The notes beneath the pieces were generated by a model that ran no database searches, was not told the DNA's origin, and worked only from the letters and a program-made list of their open reading frames with translations. Shown piece by piece: positions 52,517-61,128 of a DNA stretch of 64,000 nucleotides (the first letter of the stretch is position 1; each line of letters starts with the position of its first letter). The position numbers and the translations under genes are program-made. This DNA comes from Pseudomonas fluorescens (GTDB lineage: Bacteria > Pseudomonadota > Gammaproteobacteria > Pseudomonadales > Pseudomonadaceae), in the NCBI RefSeq assembly GCF_040448305.1, contig NZ_CP148752.1, positions 6,576,501 through 6,640,500 of the forward strand. The letters run 5' to 3'.

Positions 52517-53839
52517 GTGAACCAAAACTGGCATGGCACCCTGATTCGCCACATGCTGCTGCTGGTCACCGCCTGCCTGGTGATCGGCCTGATCACCGGC
52601 TATTACGGCTGGAGCCTCGCTGCAGGCCTGGGTCTTTACCTGGCCTGGACCCTCAAGCAATTGCTGCGTCTGCACGAGTGGCTGCGCCTGCACAAACCCG
52701 ATGAAGCGCCACCCGACGGCTATGGCCTGTGGGGCGAAGTGTTCGACAGCATCTACCACCTGCAACGCCGCGACCAACGGGTACGTGGGCGCCTGCAAGC
52801 GGTGATCGACCGGGTTCAGGAATCCACCGCCGCGCTCAAGGATGCGGTGATCATGCTCGACTCCGACGGCAACCTGGAATGGTGGAACCGCGCCGCCGAA
52901 ACCCTGCTGGGCCTCAAGACGCCACAGGACAGCGGCCAACCGGTGACCAACCTGGTGCGCCATCCGCGCTTCAAGGAATACTTCGAGCAAGACAGTTACG
53001 CCGAGCCGCTGGAAATCCCTTCGCCGACCAACGACCGCGTGCGCATCCAGCTGTACATCACCCGTTACGGCAACAACGAACACTTGATGCTGGTGCGCGA
53101 TGTGACGCGCATCCATCAGCTTGAGCAAATGCGCAAAGACTTCATAGCCAACGTTTCCCATGAACTGCGCACACCGTTGACGGTGATCTGCGGTTACCTG
53201 GAAACCTTGCTCGATAACGTCGACGAGGTGAACCCGCGCTGGGGCCGTGCCTTGCAGCAGATGCAGCAACAAGGCGGACGCATGCAGACCCTGCTCAACG
53301 ACCTGTTGTTGCTGGCCAAGCTGGAAGCCACCGATTATCCGTCGGACAACCAGCCGGTGCCGATCGACGGCTTGCTGCAATCGATCAAGAGCGACGCGCA
53401 GCAGTTGTCCGCCCAGAAAAACCAGAAAATCACCCTGGAAGCCGACCCGACGATTCTGCTCAAGGGCAGCGAGGCGGAGTTGCGCAGCGCGTTTTCCAAC
53501 CTGGTGTTCAACGCGGTGAAATACACCCCGGCCGAAGGCAACATCCGCATTCGCTGGTGGGGCGATGACCAGGGGGCGCACCTGAGCGTGCAGGATTCCG
53601 GGATCGGCATCGATGCCAAACACCTGCCGCGCCTGACCGAACGCTTCTATCGCGTCGACTCCAGCCGCAACTCCAACACCGGGGGCACCGGCCTGGGACT
53701 GGCGATCGTCAAACACGTCTTGTTGCGTCATCGGGCACGGATGGAAATCAGCAGCGTACCGGGCCATGGCAGCACCTTTACCTGCCACTTTGCCCCGGCC
53801 CAGGTCACCAAATCACGGGTTATCAGCACCGCTGACTGA
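52517..53839 (+). CDS. phoR: Phosphate regulon sensor kinase PhoR
   Basis: 440-aa membrane histidine kinase with two N-terminal hydrophobic stretches (MLLLVTACLVIGLITGYYG and SLAAGLGLYLAWTL), a PAS domain (about 95-200), the H-box FIANVSHELRTPLTVICGYL, the N-box NAVKYTPAEG and ATP-lid motifs DSGIGI and GGTGLGLAIVKHV. Starts with GTG at 52517, 44 bases after phoB. Works with PstSCAB and PhoU to sense phosphate. Confidence 0.97.
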   Translation: MNQNWHGTLIRHMLLLVTACLVIGLITGYYGWSLAAGLGLYLAWTLKQLLRLHEWLRLHKPDEAPPDGYGLWGEVFDSIYHLQRRDQRVRGRLQAVIDRVQESTAALKDAVIMLDSDGNLEWWNRAAETLLGLKTPQDSGQPVTNLVRHPRFKEYFEQDSYAEPLEIPSPTNDRVRIQLYITRYGNNEHLMLVRDVTRIHQLEQMRKDFIANVSHELRTPLTVICGYLETLLDNVDEVNPRWGRALQQMQQQGGRMQTLLNDLLLLAKLEATDYPSDNQPVPIDGLLQSIKSDAQQLSAQKNQKITLEADPTILLKGSEAELRSAFSNLVFNAVKYTPAEGNIRIRWWGDDQGAHLSVQDSGIGIDAKHLPRLTERFYRVDSSRNSNTGGTGLGLAIVKHVLLRHRARMEISSVPGHGSTFTCHFAPAQVTKSRVISTAD

Positions 53840-53898
53840 TACCGGCCAGCACGCGCCACTAGGCAACTGGCCGGTCAGCCGCTACATTGGCTGACTTG

Positions 53899-53926
53899 CG
53901 TCTGCCTTTCAGACGCGGTTTTTTAC
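53899..53926 (+). terminator. Intrinsic terminator of phoBR
   Basis: Stem GCGTCTG/CAGACGC with loop CCTTT, then GGTTTTTTAC, 60 bases past phoR and 38 before the next start. Confidence 0.9.
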
Positions 53927-53963
53927 TTCCCTCTCGAATATACGGAACCCGCAAAACTCCATC

Positions 53964-55304
53964 ATGGACCCTTCCCCTGGCTTGACCCTCGCTACAATTT
54001 TCGCCGACTTCGGCATGATTCTTTTTGCTCTGATCCTGGTTTTGCTCAACGGATTTTTCGTTGCGGCGGAATTTGCCATGGTCAAACTGCGTTCGACCCG
54101 GGTCGAGGCCATCGCTGACAAACACGGCTGGCGCGGGCACATCCTGCGTACCGTGCACAGTCAGCTCGATGCTTACCTGTCGGCCTGCCAATTGGGTATC
54201 ACCCTCGCCTCCCTGGGCCTGGGTTGGGTCGGTGAACCCGCGTTTGCCCACATTCTTGAGCCGGTGTTGAGCGCGGTCGGCGTCGAGTCGGCCGAAGTGG
54301 TCAAAGGCATCTCGTTCTTCACCGCCTTCTTCATCATTTCGTACCTGCACATCGTGGTCGGCGAACTGGCCCCCAAATCCTGGGCGATCCGCAAACCCGA
54401 ATTGCTGTCGCTGTGGACCGCCGTGCCGCTGTACCTGTTCTACTGGGCCATGTACCCGGCCATTTACTTGCTCAACGCCAGCGCCAACCAGATCCTGCGC
54501 ATTGCAGGGCAAGGTGAACCCGGCCCGCATCACGAACACCATTACAGCCGCGAAGAACTGAAACTGATCCTGCACTCCAGCCGTGGCCAGGACCCGAGCG
54601 ACCAAGGCATGCGTGTCTTGGCCTCGGCAGTGGAAATGGGTGAGCTGGAAGTGGTCGACTGGGCCAACTCCCGCGAAGACCTGGTGACCCTGGAGTTCAA
54701 CGCGCCGCTCAAGCAGATCCTGGCGATGTTCCGTCGCCACAAGTTCAGCCGCTACCCGGTGTACGACAGTGAGCGCCAGGAATTCGTCGGCCTGCTGCAC
54801 ATCAAGGATCTGCTGCTGGAACTGGCGGCGCTGGACCACATTCCCGAGTCGTTCAACCTGGCCGAACTGACCCGCCCGCTGGAGCGCGTATCGCGGCACA
54901 TGCCGCTGTCACAGTTGCTGGAGCAGTTCCGCAAGGGCGGCTCGCACTTCGCCGTGGTCGAAGAGGCCGACGGCAACATCATCGGCTACCTGACCATGGA
55001 AGACGTGCTGGAAGTGCTGGTGGGCGATATCCAGGACGAACACCGCAAGGCCGAACGCGGAATCCTCGCGTATCAGCCGGGCAAGTTGCTGGTGCGGGGC
55101 GATACGCCGCTGTTCAAGGTTGAACGACTGCTGGGCATCGACCTCGACCACGTCGAAGCCGAAACCCTTGCCGGGCTGGTCTACGAGAGCCTCAAACGAG
55201 TTCCCGAAGAGGAAGAAGTGCTGGAAGTCGAAGGCCTGCGGATCATCATCAAGAAGATGAAAGGGCCGAAGATCGTTCTGGCCAAGGTGTTGATGCTCGA
55301 TTGA
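53964..55304 (+). CDS. CNNM/CorC-type hemolysin family transporter
   Basis: 446-aa membrane protein. DUF21 (CNNM) transmembrane domain about 1-200 with FVAAEFAMVKLRSTRVEA; then paired CBS domains about 215-335 (FSRYPVYDSERQEFVGLLHI); then a C-terminal CorC_HlyC domain about 350-440. Family members export or balance magnesium and cobalt. 38 bases after a terminator, so it probably has its own promoter or weak read-through. Convergent with the M23 peptidase gene. Confidence 0.9.
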   Translation: MDPSPGLTLATIFADFGMILFALILVLLNGFFVAAEFAMVKLRSTRVEAIADKHGWRGHILRTVHSQLDAYLSACQLGITLASLGLGWVGEPAFAHILEPVLSAVGVESAEVVKGISFFTAFFIISYLHIVVGELAPKSWAIRKPELLSLWTAVPLYLFYWAMYPAIYLLNASANQILRIAGQGEPGPHHEHHYSREELKLILHSSRGQDPSDQGMRVLASAVEMGELEVVDWANSREDLVTLEFNAPLKQILAMFRRHKFSRYPVYDSERQEFVGLLHIKDLLLELAALDHIPESFNLAELTRPLERVSRHMPLSQLLEQFRKGGSHFAVVEEADGNIIGYLTMEDVLEVLVGDIQDEHRKAERGILAYQPGKLLVRGDTPLFKVERLLGIDLDHVEAETLAGLVYESLKRVPEEEEVLEVEGLRIIIKKMKGPKIVLAKVLMLD

Positions 55305-55331
55305 TGCGATTCGTTAAACCGCATTGATCCC

Positions 55332-55408
55332 AAAAGATCGCAGCCTTCGGCAGCTCCTACAGGGTGTACACATGACCCTGTAGGAGCTGCCGAAGGCTGC
55401 GATCTTTT
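55332..55408. repeat. Near-perfect 34-bp inverted repeat (GATCGCAGCC family)
   Basis: Arms begin AAAAGATCGCAGCCTTCGGC and end in the exact complement, with only GTACACATG in between. Sits between convergent genes and may serve as a bidirectional terminator. Confidence 0.9.
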
Positions 55409-55419
55409 GCTTCAAGGCT

Positions 55420-56316
55420 TCACTGCTTGCCCAACGCAAAGTTGGGCAGCGCGCCCACCGGCTGGTTGAACTGGTACGGAATCGATACCAGCCCCAGCCC
55501 GGTATTGCGCTGCACCACAAAGTGCAAATGCGGCCCGGTGCTGTTACCGGTGTTGCCGGACAACGCCAACGCACTGCCGACCGTTACCCGCTGACCTTCC
55601 CGAACGCAGACCGAGCCTTTCTTCAGGTGCAGGTAAACACCCATGGTCCCGTCATCGTGCAGCACCCGCACGAAATTACCGGATGCGTCGGTGCCGCGTC
55701 CGCTCTGTCTGTTCTCGGTCTTCACCACCACCCCGCCTCGCGCGGCAATGATCGGCGTGCCCTCAGGCATTGCGATGTCTATGGCGTATCGGCTCTTGGG
55801 CCCGAAGTGGCTGTAGGGGCCATTGGCGCCCTGGCTTATCCGGAACGGTCCGCCACGCCAAGGCAACGGGTACCGATAGCCCACCGTGGGCCCTGAGGGG
55901 TCGCCCAGGGAGTATTTGAACTTCGGAACGTACGCGAGGGGCCTTCCACCTTTAGTCGCCGTGAGCTTCGCCAGGCGAACGCTGCTGCGTAGCGGTATCA
56001 CGCGCCGAATCGTCCGCCCCGGCACACCGCTGGCGTTCTTCACCCCGGCAAAACTCAATTCGACTTCTACCGGCGCATACAGGTCATTGCGTACGTACAC
56101 GCTGTGCACGCCGTTTTTTTTCATGATGATGAGGCGCACCTGACGCTCAAGGTGCTCGACCATGCCATCGCGAAAAACGAACACATGGGCGCCTTTGCTG
56201 GGGCGGTCGCTGTAGGAAACCACGCCATAGGCATCTTTGGATTTGTAGATGGTCATGGCCATGGCCGAGTTGGCGACCATGAACAGGCCACATAAAAGCA
56301 GCAGGCGCGTGAACAT
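55420..56316 (-). CDS. M23 family peptidase
   Basis: 298-aa exported protein. Signal peptide about 1-20 (LLLCGLFMVANSAMA). The N-terminal domain has a DUF4124-like start (MTIYKSKDAYGVVSYSDRPS). The C-terminal M23 domain has HFGPKSRYAIDIAMPEGTPI (metal histidine and aspartate) and STGPHLHFVV (second metal histidine pair), so catalytic zinc sites are complete and peptidoglycan endopeptidase activity is expected. Start at the ATG 56316 is uncertain: an adjacent TTG would add two residues, and no strong Shine-Dalgarno is seen. Confidence 0.88.
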   Translation of the reverse strand: MFTRLLLLCGLFMVANSAMAMTIYKSKDAYGVVSYSDRPSKGAHVFVFRDGMVEHLERQVRLIIMKKNGVHSVYVRNDLYAPVEVELSFAGVKNASGVPGRTIRRVIPLRSSVRLAKLTATKGGRPLAYVPKFKYSLGDPSGPTVGYRYPLPWRGGPFRISQGANGPYSHFGPKSRYAIDIAMPEGTPIIAARGGVVVKTENRQSGRGTDASGNFVRVLHDDGTMGVYLHLKKGSVCVREGQRVTVGSALALSGNTGNSTGPHLHFVVQRNTGLGLVSIPYQFNQPVGALPNFALGKQ

Positions 56317-56435
56317 GAGCAAGGATTCTGTCGAGTGAGATCAGGGATTGAGCCTAGCAGCTGCAATGGACCCGGGTAGTCGGCAGATGTTTCAGAAAAG
56401 GTGTTCAGCAGATGTGCGGTAACAGTGATGGCCCC

Positions 56436-56499
56436 TTCGCGAGCAAGCCCGCTCCCACAGGTCCGGCGTGAATCCTGTGGGAGCGAGCTTGCTCGCGAT
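56436..56499. repeat. REP doublet, short spacer
   Basis: TTCGCGAGCAAGCCCGCTCC on the left and GTGGGAGCGAGCTTGCTCGC on the right, about 16 bases apart, between the M23 peptidase start and the response regulator stop. Confidence 0.9.
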
Positions 56500-56522
56500 G
56501 GCGGACTGTCAGGCGATGCGCC

Positions 56523-57425
56523 TCAAGCGCCAGGAATGAAATGCTTCTGCGCCGTACCCCGCGCAATCAGGCGCGAAATGTAATCGAGCTTCTGCGCATC
56601 CTGATCGACAAAGCGGAAGGTCAGTTGCAGCCAGTCGCTGTCGGGTTTCGGTTCATGGGCCACGACGGCGTGCAGATAGCCGTTGAGGCGGGCGACTTCG
56701 GCGTTATCGCCCTGCTCCAGGTCCAGCACGGCGCTGTCGAGAATCTGCGGCAGGGCCTCGGTGCGCTTGACCACCAACAGGGCTTCCTTGAGGCTCAAGG
56801 CCTTGATCACACATTGCGCGATGCCGTTCGGCAAACGCAGTTGACCCTGGCCACGGCCACTGGTGGGTGCCGAAGAGGCCGCAGGCGTCTTGACCGGCGG
56901 GCTGTTGAGCAAGCCTTTGGACGGTGCGGGGGCGGCCGTTGGCGTGACGACGGGCGCCTTGCCACCGGTCAAGGCGGCGAGGGAGTCGTTAGCGAAGGCA
57001 GGGCTGGTTTTGGTCGCGGCTACGTTGATCAAGGCGTCGAGTTTGCCGACCTTGTGCAACGCCTGCTTGACCTTTGTGATCAGTTGCTCGTTGGTGAACG
57101 GCTTGCTGACGTAACCGGACACCCCGGCCTGAATCGCCTGGACGACGTTCTCCTTGTCGCCACGGCTGGTCACCATCACGAAGGGCATGGCCTTGAGGTT
57201 GTCCTGCTCGCGGCACCAGGTCAGCAGCTCCAGGCCGGACATTTCCGGCATTTCCCAGTCGCACAGGACCAGGTCGAAGGCTTCCTTGACCAGCATGGCC
57301 TGGGCCTTTCTGCCGTTGATCGCATCTTCGATCCGCATGCCCGGGAAATAATTGCGCAGGCACTTCTTCACCAGGTCACGAATGAACGACGCATCGTCCA
57401 CGACCAACACACTGACCTTACTCAT
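56523..57425 (-). CDS. Response regulator with a PilZ-like C-terminal domain
   Basis: 300-aa protein. Residues 1-122 form a CheY-like receiver with acid pocket D10/D11, phosphoacceptor D56 (LVLCDWEMPEMSG), T86 and K108 (YVSKPFTNEQL). A Pro/Ala-rich linker spans about 130-195. The C-terminal 100 residues (QLRLPNGIAQCVIKALSLKE ... LTFRFVDQDAQKLDYISRLI) look like the barrel part of PilZ domains but lack the RxxxR and DxSxxG motifs that bind cyclic di-GMP. It may be a chemotaxis or signalling adaptor. It stands between the M23 peptidase and phoU genes; the phoU terminator separates it from the latter. Confidence 0.8.
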   Translation of the reverse strand: MSKVSVLVVDDASFIRDLVKKCLRNYFPGMRIEDAINGRKAQAMLVKEAFDLVLCDWEMPEMSGLELLTWCREQDNLKAMPFVMVTSRGDKENVVQAIQAGVSGYVSKPFTNEQLITKVKQALHKVGKLDALINVAATKTSPAFANDSLAALTGGKAPVVTPTAAPAPSKGLLNSPPVKTPAASSAPTSGRGQGQLRLPNGIAQCVIKALSLKEALLVVKRTEALPQILDSAVLDLEQGDNAEVARLNGYLHAVVAHEPKPDSDWLQLTFRFVDQDAQKLDYISRLIARGTAQKHFIPGA

Positions 57426-57550
57426 CCAAAACCCCTTTAAAAATCCCGGCCAGCATACCGCCTTGCTGATGGCACATTGCCAAAAAACCTTCAGTCACGC
57501 CGGACTTTTCGTTCGCGGGTGCTGCTTTTCGAATTCGTAAGCCGCAAACA

Positions 57551-57578
57551 AAAACGCCCGGCCAAAAGGCCGGGCGCT
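57551..57578 (-). terminator. Intrinsic terminator of phoU
   Basis: On the minus strand CGCCCGGCC/GGCCGGGCG with loop TTTT, followed by TTTTTG, 15 bases past the phoU stop. Confidence 0.92.
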
Positions 57579-57592
57579 TTACTTGGGCAACC

Positions 57593-58354
57593 TTACTTAT
57601 CGTCAGTTTTGACCGGAACATTAGCGCTTTCGCCAGTTGTTCCTTCGACTTCTTCCTTCATGCGCTTGAGACCCAGGTGCCGCACGTCGGTGCCGCGTAC
57701 CAGGTAGATCACCAGCTCCGAGATATTGCGCGCGTGGTCGCCGATACGCTCCAGCGAACGCAGTACCCAGATAATGCTCAGCACCCGCGAAATGGAACGC
57801 GGGTCTTCCATCATGTAGGTGGCCAGCTCACGCAGGGCGGTCTTGTATTCGCGGTCGATGATCTTGTCGTACTGCGCCACCGACAAAGCCAGTTCGGCGT
57901 CGAAACGGGCAAAGGCGTCCAGTGCGTCGCGGACCATGTTGCGCACCTGGTCACCGATGTGGCGCACTTCCACGTAACCGCGCGGCGCTTCACCTTCTTC
58001 GCATAGCTGGATGGCGCGACGGGCGATCTTGGTCGCTTCGTCACCGATACGCTCCAGGTCGATCACCGATTTGGAAATGCTGATGATCAGGCGCAGGTCG
58101 GACGCTGCCGGTTGACGACGGGCCAGAATGCGCAGGCATTCCTCGTCGATGTTGCGTTCCATCTGGTTGATCTGGTCGTCGATCTCACGCACCTGCTGGG
58201 CCAGGCCGGAATCGGCCTCGATCAGCGCGGTCACCGCGTCGTTGACCTGTTTCTCGACCAGCCCGCCCATGGCCAGGAGGTGGCTGCGCACTTCCTCCAG
58301 TTCGGCGTTGAACTGCTGGGAGATGTGGTGTGTAAGGCCTTCCTTAGAAATCAT
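57593..58354 (-). CDS. phoU: Phosphate signalling protein PhoU
   Basis: 253-aa all-helical protein of two PhoU repeats, each carrying the E/D-rich metal-binding pattern (IDDQINQMERNIDEECLRIL and AQYDKIIDREYKTALRELAT; RRQPAASDLRLIISISK). Length is slightly above 240 with an acidic tail. It couples Pst transporter activity to PhoR inhibition. It ends the pst operon; a repeat-rich gap of 111 bases separates it from pstB. Confidence 0.97.
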   Translation of the reverse strand: MISKEGLTHHISQQFNAELEEVRSHLLAMGGLVEKQVNDAVTALIEADSGLAQQVREIDDQINQMERNIDEECLRILARRQPAASDLRLIISISKSVIDLERIGDEATKIARRAIQLCEEGEAPRGYVEVRHIGDQVRNMVRDALDAFARFDAELALSVAQYDKIIDREYKTALRELATYMMEDPRSISRVLSIIWVLRSLERIGDHARNISELVIYLVRGTDVRHLGLKRMKEEVEGTTGESANVPVKTDDK

Positions 58355-58371
58355 GTCGTCTGCTCCGCAAA

Positions 58372-58462
58372 AGCTGTGAGCTGCAAGCTACAAGCTGCAA
58401 GCTGATGTATGTCGTACCCGAACCGCTCTGACTTGCCGCTTGAAGCTTGCGGCTCGTGGCTG
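58372..58462. repeat. AGCTGCAAGCT-type repeat cluster between phoU and pstB
   Basis: AGCTGCAAGCTACAAGCTGC and relatives occur three times in 58376-58402, with a facing GCTTGAAGCTTGCGGCTCGT around 58438-58458. It can fold as a long hairpin in the pst-phoU mRNA and differs from the REP family. Confidence 0.75.
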
Positions 58463-58465
58463 CTG

Positions 58466-59299
58466 CTAGCCGTAGCGACCGGTGATGTAGTCTTCGGTCT
58501 GCTTCTTCGCCGGGTTGGTGAACAGGGTATCGGTGTCGCCGAATTCCACCAGTTTGCCCATGTACATGAACGCGGTGTAATCAGACACCCGTGCCGCCTG
58601 TTGCATGTTGTGGGTCACGATCACGATGGTGAACTTGGATTTCAGTTCGTAGATCAGCTCTTCGACTTTCAGCGTGGAGATCGGGTCGAGTGCCGAGCAC
58701 GGTTCGTCGAGCAGCAGCACTTCCGGCTCAACGGCGATGGTGCGGGCGATCACCAGACGCTGCTGCTGACCACCGGACAGGCCCAGTGCCGACTCGTGCA
58801 GACGGTCCTTGACCTCGTCCCACAGTGCCGCGCCTTTCAACGCCCACTCGACGGCTTCGTCGAGGACGCGCTTCTTGTTGATGCCCTGGATGCGCAGACC
58901 GTAAACCACGTTTTCGTAGATGGTTTTCGGGAACGGGTTGGGCTTCTGGAACACCATGCCGACGCGACGACGCAGCTCGGCCACGTCTTCACCCTTGCGG
59001 TAGATGTTGTTGCCGTAGAGGTTGATCTCGCCTTCAACGCGGCAGCCGTCAACCAGGTCGTTCATGCGGTTGAAGGTACGCAGCAGCGTGGACTTGCCAC
59101 AGCCGGACGGGCCGATGAAGGCGGTCACGCGCTGTTTCGGGATGTTCATGCTGACGTCGTACAGCGCTTGTTTTTCGCCGTAGAACAGGCTCAGGCCCGG
59201 TACTTCGATGGCTACGGTTTCCTGCTCGAGGTTCAGGCTCTGCTTGTCGCGACCCAGCGCCGACATGTTGATGCCGTGGGTATGTGCTTCGTGCTGCAT
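58466..59299 (-). CDS. pstB: Phosphate ABC transporter ATP-binding protein PstB
   Basis: 277-aa ATPase of the Pst high-affinity phosphate importer. Walker A FIGPSGCGKSTLLRTFNRM (about residues 52-71), signature LSGGQQQRLVIARTIA, Walker B EVLLLDEPCSALDPIS, and the switch histidine in IVIVTHNMQQAARV. A 25-residue N-terminal extension precedes the core. GGGAG upstream of the ATG. A REP doublet separates it from pstA. Confidence 0.97.
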   Translation of the reverse strand: MQHEAHTHGINMSALGRDKQSLNLEQETVAIEVPGLSLFYGEKQALYDVSMNIPKQRVTAFIGPSGCGKSTLLRTFNRMNDLVDGCRVEGEINLYGNNIYRKGEDVAELRRRVGMVFQKPNPFPKTIYENVVYGLRIQGINKKRVLDEAVEWALKGAALWDEVKDRLHESALGLSGGQQQRLVIARTIAVEPEVLLLDEPCSALDPISTLKVEELIYELKSKFTIVIVTHNMQQAARVSDYTAFMYMGKLVEFGDTDTLFTNPAKKQTEDYITGRYG

Positions 59300-59336
59300 G
59301 GGAGGCTCCCTGTGCTAACAAATTCGGTTCAGTTTT

Positions 59337-59423
59337 TGTGGGAGCGAGCCTGCTCGCGATTCAGGCACTGCGGTTTAACGCTGAAACCGCGGTGATGCCT
59401 TCGCGAGCAGGCTCGCTCCCACA
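59337..59423. repeat. REP doublet inside the pst operon
   Basis: Facing REP copies (CTG/CAG loop variant, GAGCGAGCCTGCTCGCG and complement) with about 40 bases between, in the pstB-pstA gap on the transcribed mRNA. Confidence 0.9.
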
Positions 59424-59442
59424 TAGAAATCAGTGCTGCAAA

Positions 59443-61113
59443 TCAGCTATCCAGCGCCTTGTACTTCTCGCGCAGGTGGTTACGGATGTACACCGCCGAC
59501 AGGTTCAATGTCGCGATCACCAGCACCAGCAGCAGCGCCGTGGCGTACACCAGCGGTCGTGCGGCTTCGACGTTCGGGCTCTGGAAGCCGACGTCATAGA
59601 TGTGGAAGCCCAGGTGCATGATCTTCTGGTCCAGGTGCAGGTACGGGTAGTTACCGTCCACCGGCAGCGACGGTGCCAGTTTCACCACACCCACCAGCAT
59701 CAGCGGCGCCACTTCACCCGCGGCGCGAGCCACGGCGAGGATCATGCCGGTCATCATCGCCGGGCTGGCCATCGGCAGCACGATCTTCCACAAGGTTTCA
59801 GCCTTGGTCGCGCCGAGGGCCAACGAGCCTTCACGCACGGTGCGAGGAATCCGCGCCAGGCCTTCTTCGGTGGCCACGATCACCACCGGCACCGCCAGCA
59901 GCGCCAGGGTCAACGAAGCCCAGAGCAGACCCGGCGTACCGAAGGTCGGTGCCGGCAGTGCTTCCGGGAAGAACAGACGGTCGAGCGAGCCACCCAGCAC
60001 GTAGACGAAGAAACCCAGGCCGAACACGCCGTAAACGATGGCCGGAACACCTGCCAGGTTGTTCACCGCGATACGGATGATTCGGGTCAGTGCGTTCTGC
60101 TTGGCGTATTCACGCAAGTAAACCGCCGCCAACACGCCGAACGGAGTCACGATCATCGCCATGATCAGGGTCATCATCACGGTGCCGAAAATCGCCGGGA
60201 AAATCCCGCCTTCGGTGTTCGCTTCACGCGGGTCGTCGGACAGGAACTCCCAGATCTTGCTGAAATAGAAACCGATCTTGGTGAAGGTGTTCATGGCGTT
60301 CGGCTGGTAGGCGTGAACCACTTTGCCCAGACCGATTTCGATTTCTTTGCCATTGGCGTCGCGGGCTGTCAAAGCGTCGCGGTTGAACTGTGCATGCAAG
60401 TCAGTCAGACGTGATTCGATATCCTGATAGCGGGCGTTCAGCTCAGCGCGCTCGGATTCCATGTCCGCCTGTGCGGTGGCGTCGAGTTTGCCTTCCAGCT
60501 CCAGCTTGCGGCCGTGCAGACGGATGCGCTCCAGACCTGCGTTGATCGCACCAATATCACTCTTTTCCAGTGACTTCAGTTGCGCAGCAAGCTTGTTCAC
60601 GCGGTCGATCCGCGCTTGCAGCTCAGGCCATGCCGCTTCGCCCTCGGCGATGACCTTGCCGTCCTGTTTGACGTTAACGAGGTAGCCGTAAAAGTTGCCC
60701 CACTCGCGACGCTCGATGGCCATCAACTCGACCGGGGTGGTCTGGTTGGTCAGCCACTCGCCGACGATCCAGGTGAAGTCGTTGCCGTTCAGATCACGGT
60801 TGCCGACCTTGATCAGCTCGCGAGTCATGAATTCCGGGCCCTGATCGGGTACCGGCAGACCGGCACTTTTCAGACGGACGCGCGGCACTTCTTCTTTCTG
60901 CACCACCTCACCGACGACCAGATGCTGGGCCTGGCCCGGCACATCGTAGCTGGCGTGGATCAGATCCGCCGGCCAGAAGTGACCCAGACCGCGCACGGCA
61001 ATAACCGCCAGCAGGCCAATGGTCATGATGACCGCGATGGACACCGCGCCACCGCTGATCCAGACGCCGGGGGCGCCGCTCTTGAACCATCCTTTCAGGG
61101 AGTTCTGTTTCAC
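59443..61113 (-). CDS. pstA: Phosphate ABC transporter permease PstA, long form
   Basis: 556-aa permease, nearly twice E. coli PstA (about 296). One transmembrane helix at about 20-42, then about 260 residues in the periplasm including a predicted coiled coil near 170-255 (charged, LKSLEKSDIGAINAGLERIR), then the MetI domain with five further helices from about 305 (FGTVMMTLIMAMIVTPFGVL; LALGATKAETLWKIVLPMA is the EAA loop). Begins with GTG at 61113 after AAAGGTAG. pstC lies 15 bases before it. Confidence 0.94.
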   Translation of the reverse strand: MKQNSLKGWFKSGAPGVWISGGAVSIAVIMTIGLLAVIAVRGLGHFWPADLIHASYDVPGQAQHLVVGEVVQKEEVPRVRLKSAGLPVPDQGPEFMTRELIKVGNRDLNGNDFTWIVGEWLTNQTTPVELMAIERREWGNFYGYLVNVKQDGKVIAEGEAAWPELQARIDRVNKLAAQLKSLEKSDIGAINAGLERIRLHGRKLELEGKLDATAQADMESERAELNARYQDIESRLTDLHAQFNRDALTARDANGKEIEIGLGKVVHAYQPNAMNTFTKIGFYFSKIWEFLSDDPREANTEGGIFPAIFGTVMMTLIMAMIVTPFGVLAAVYLREYAKQNALTRIIRIAVNNLAGVPAIVYGVFGLGFFVYVLGGSLDRLFFPEALPAPTFGTPGLLWASLTLALLAVPVVIVATEEGLARIPRTVREGSLALGATKAETLWKIVLPMASPAMMTGMILAVARAAGEVAPLMLVGVVKLAPSLPVDGNYPYLHLDQKIMHLGFHIYDVGFQSPNVEAARPLVYATALLLVLVIATLNLSAVYIRNHLREKYKALDS

Positions 61114-61128
61114 AGACTTCTACCTTTC

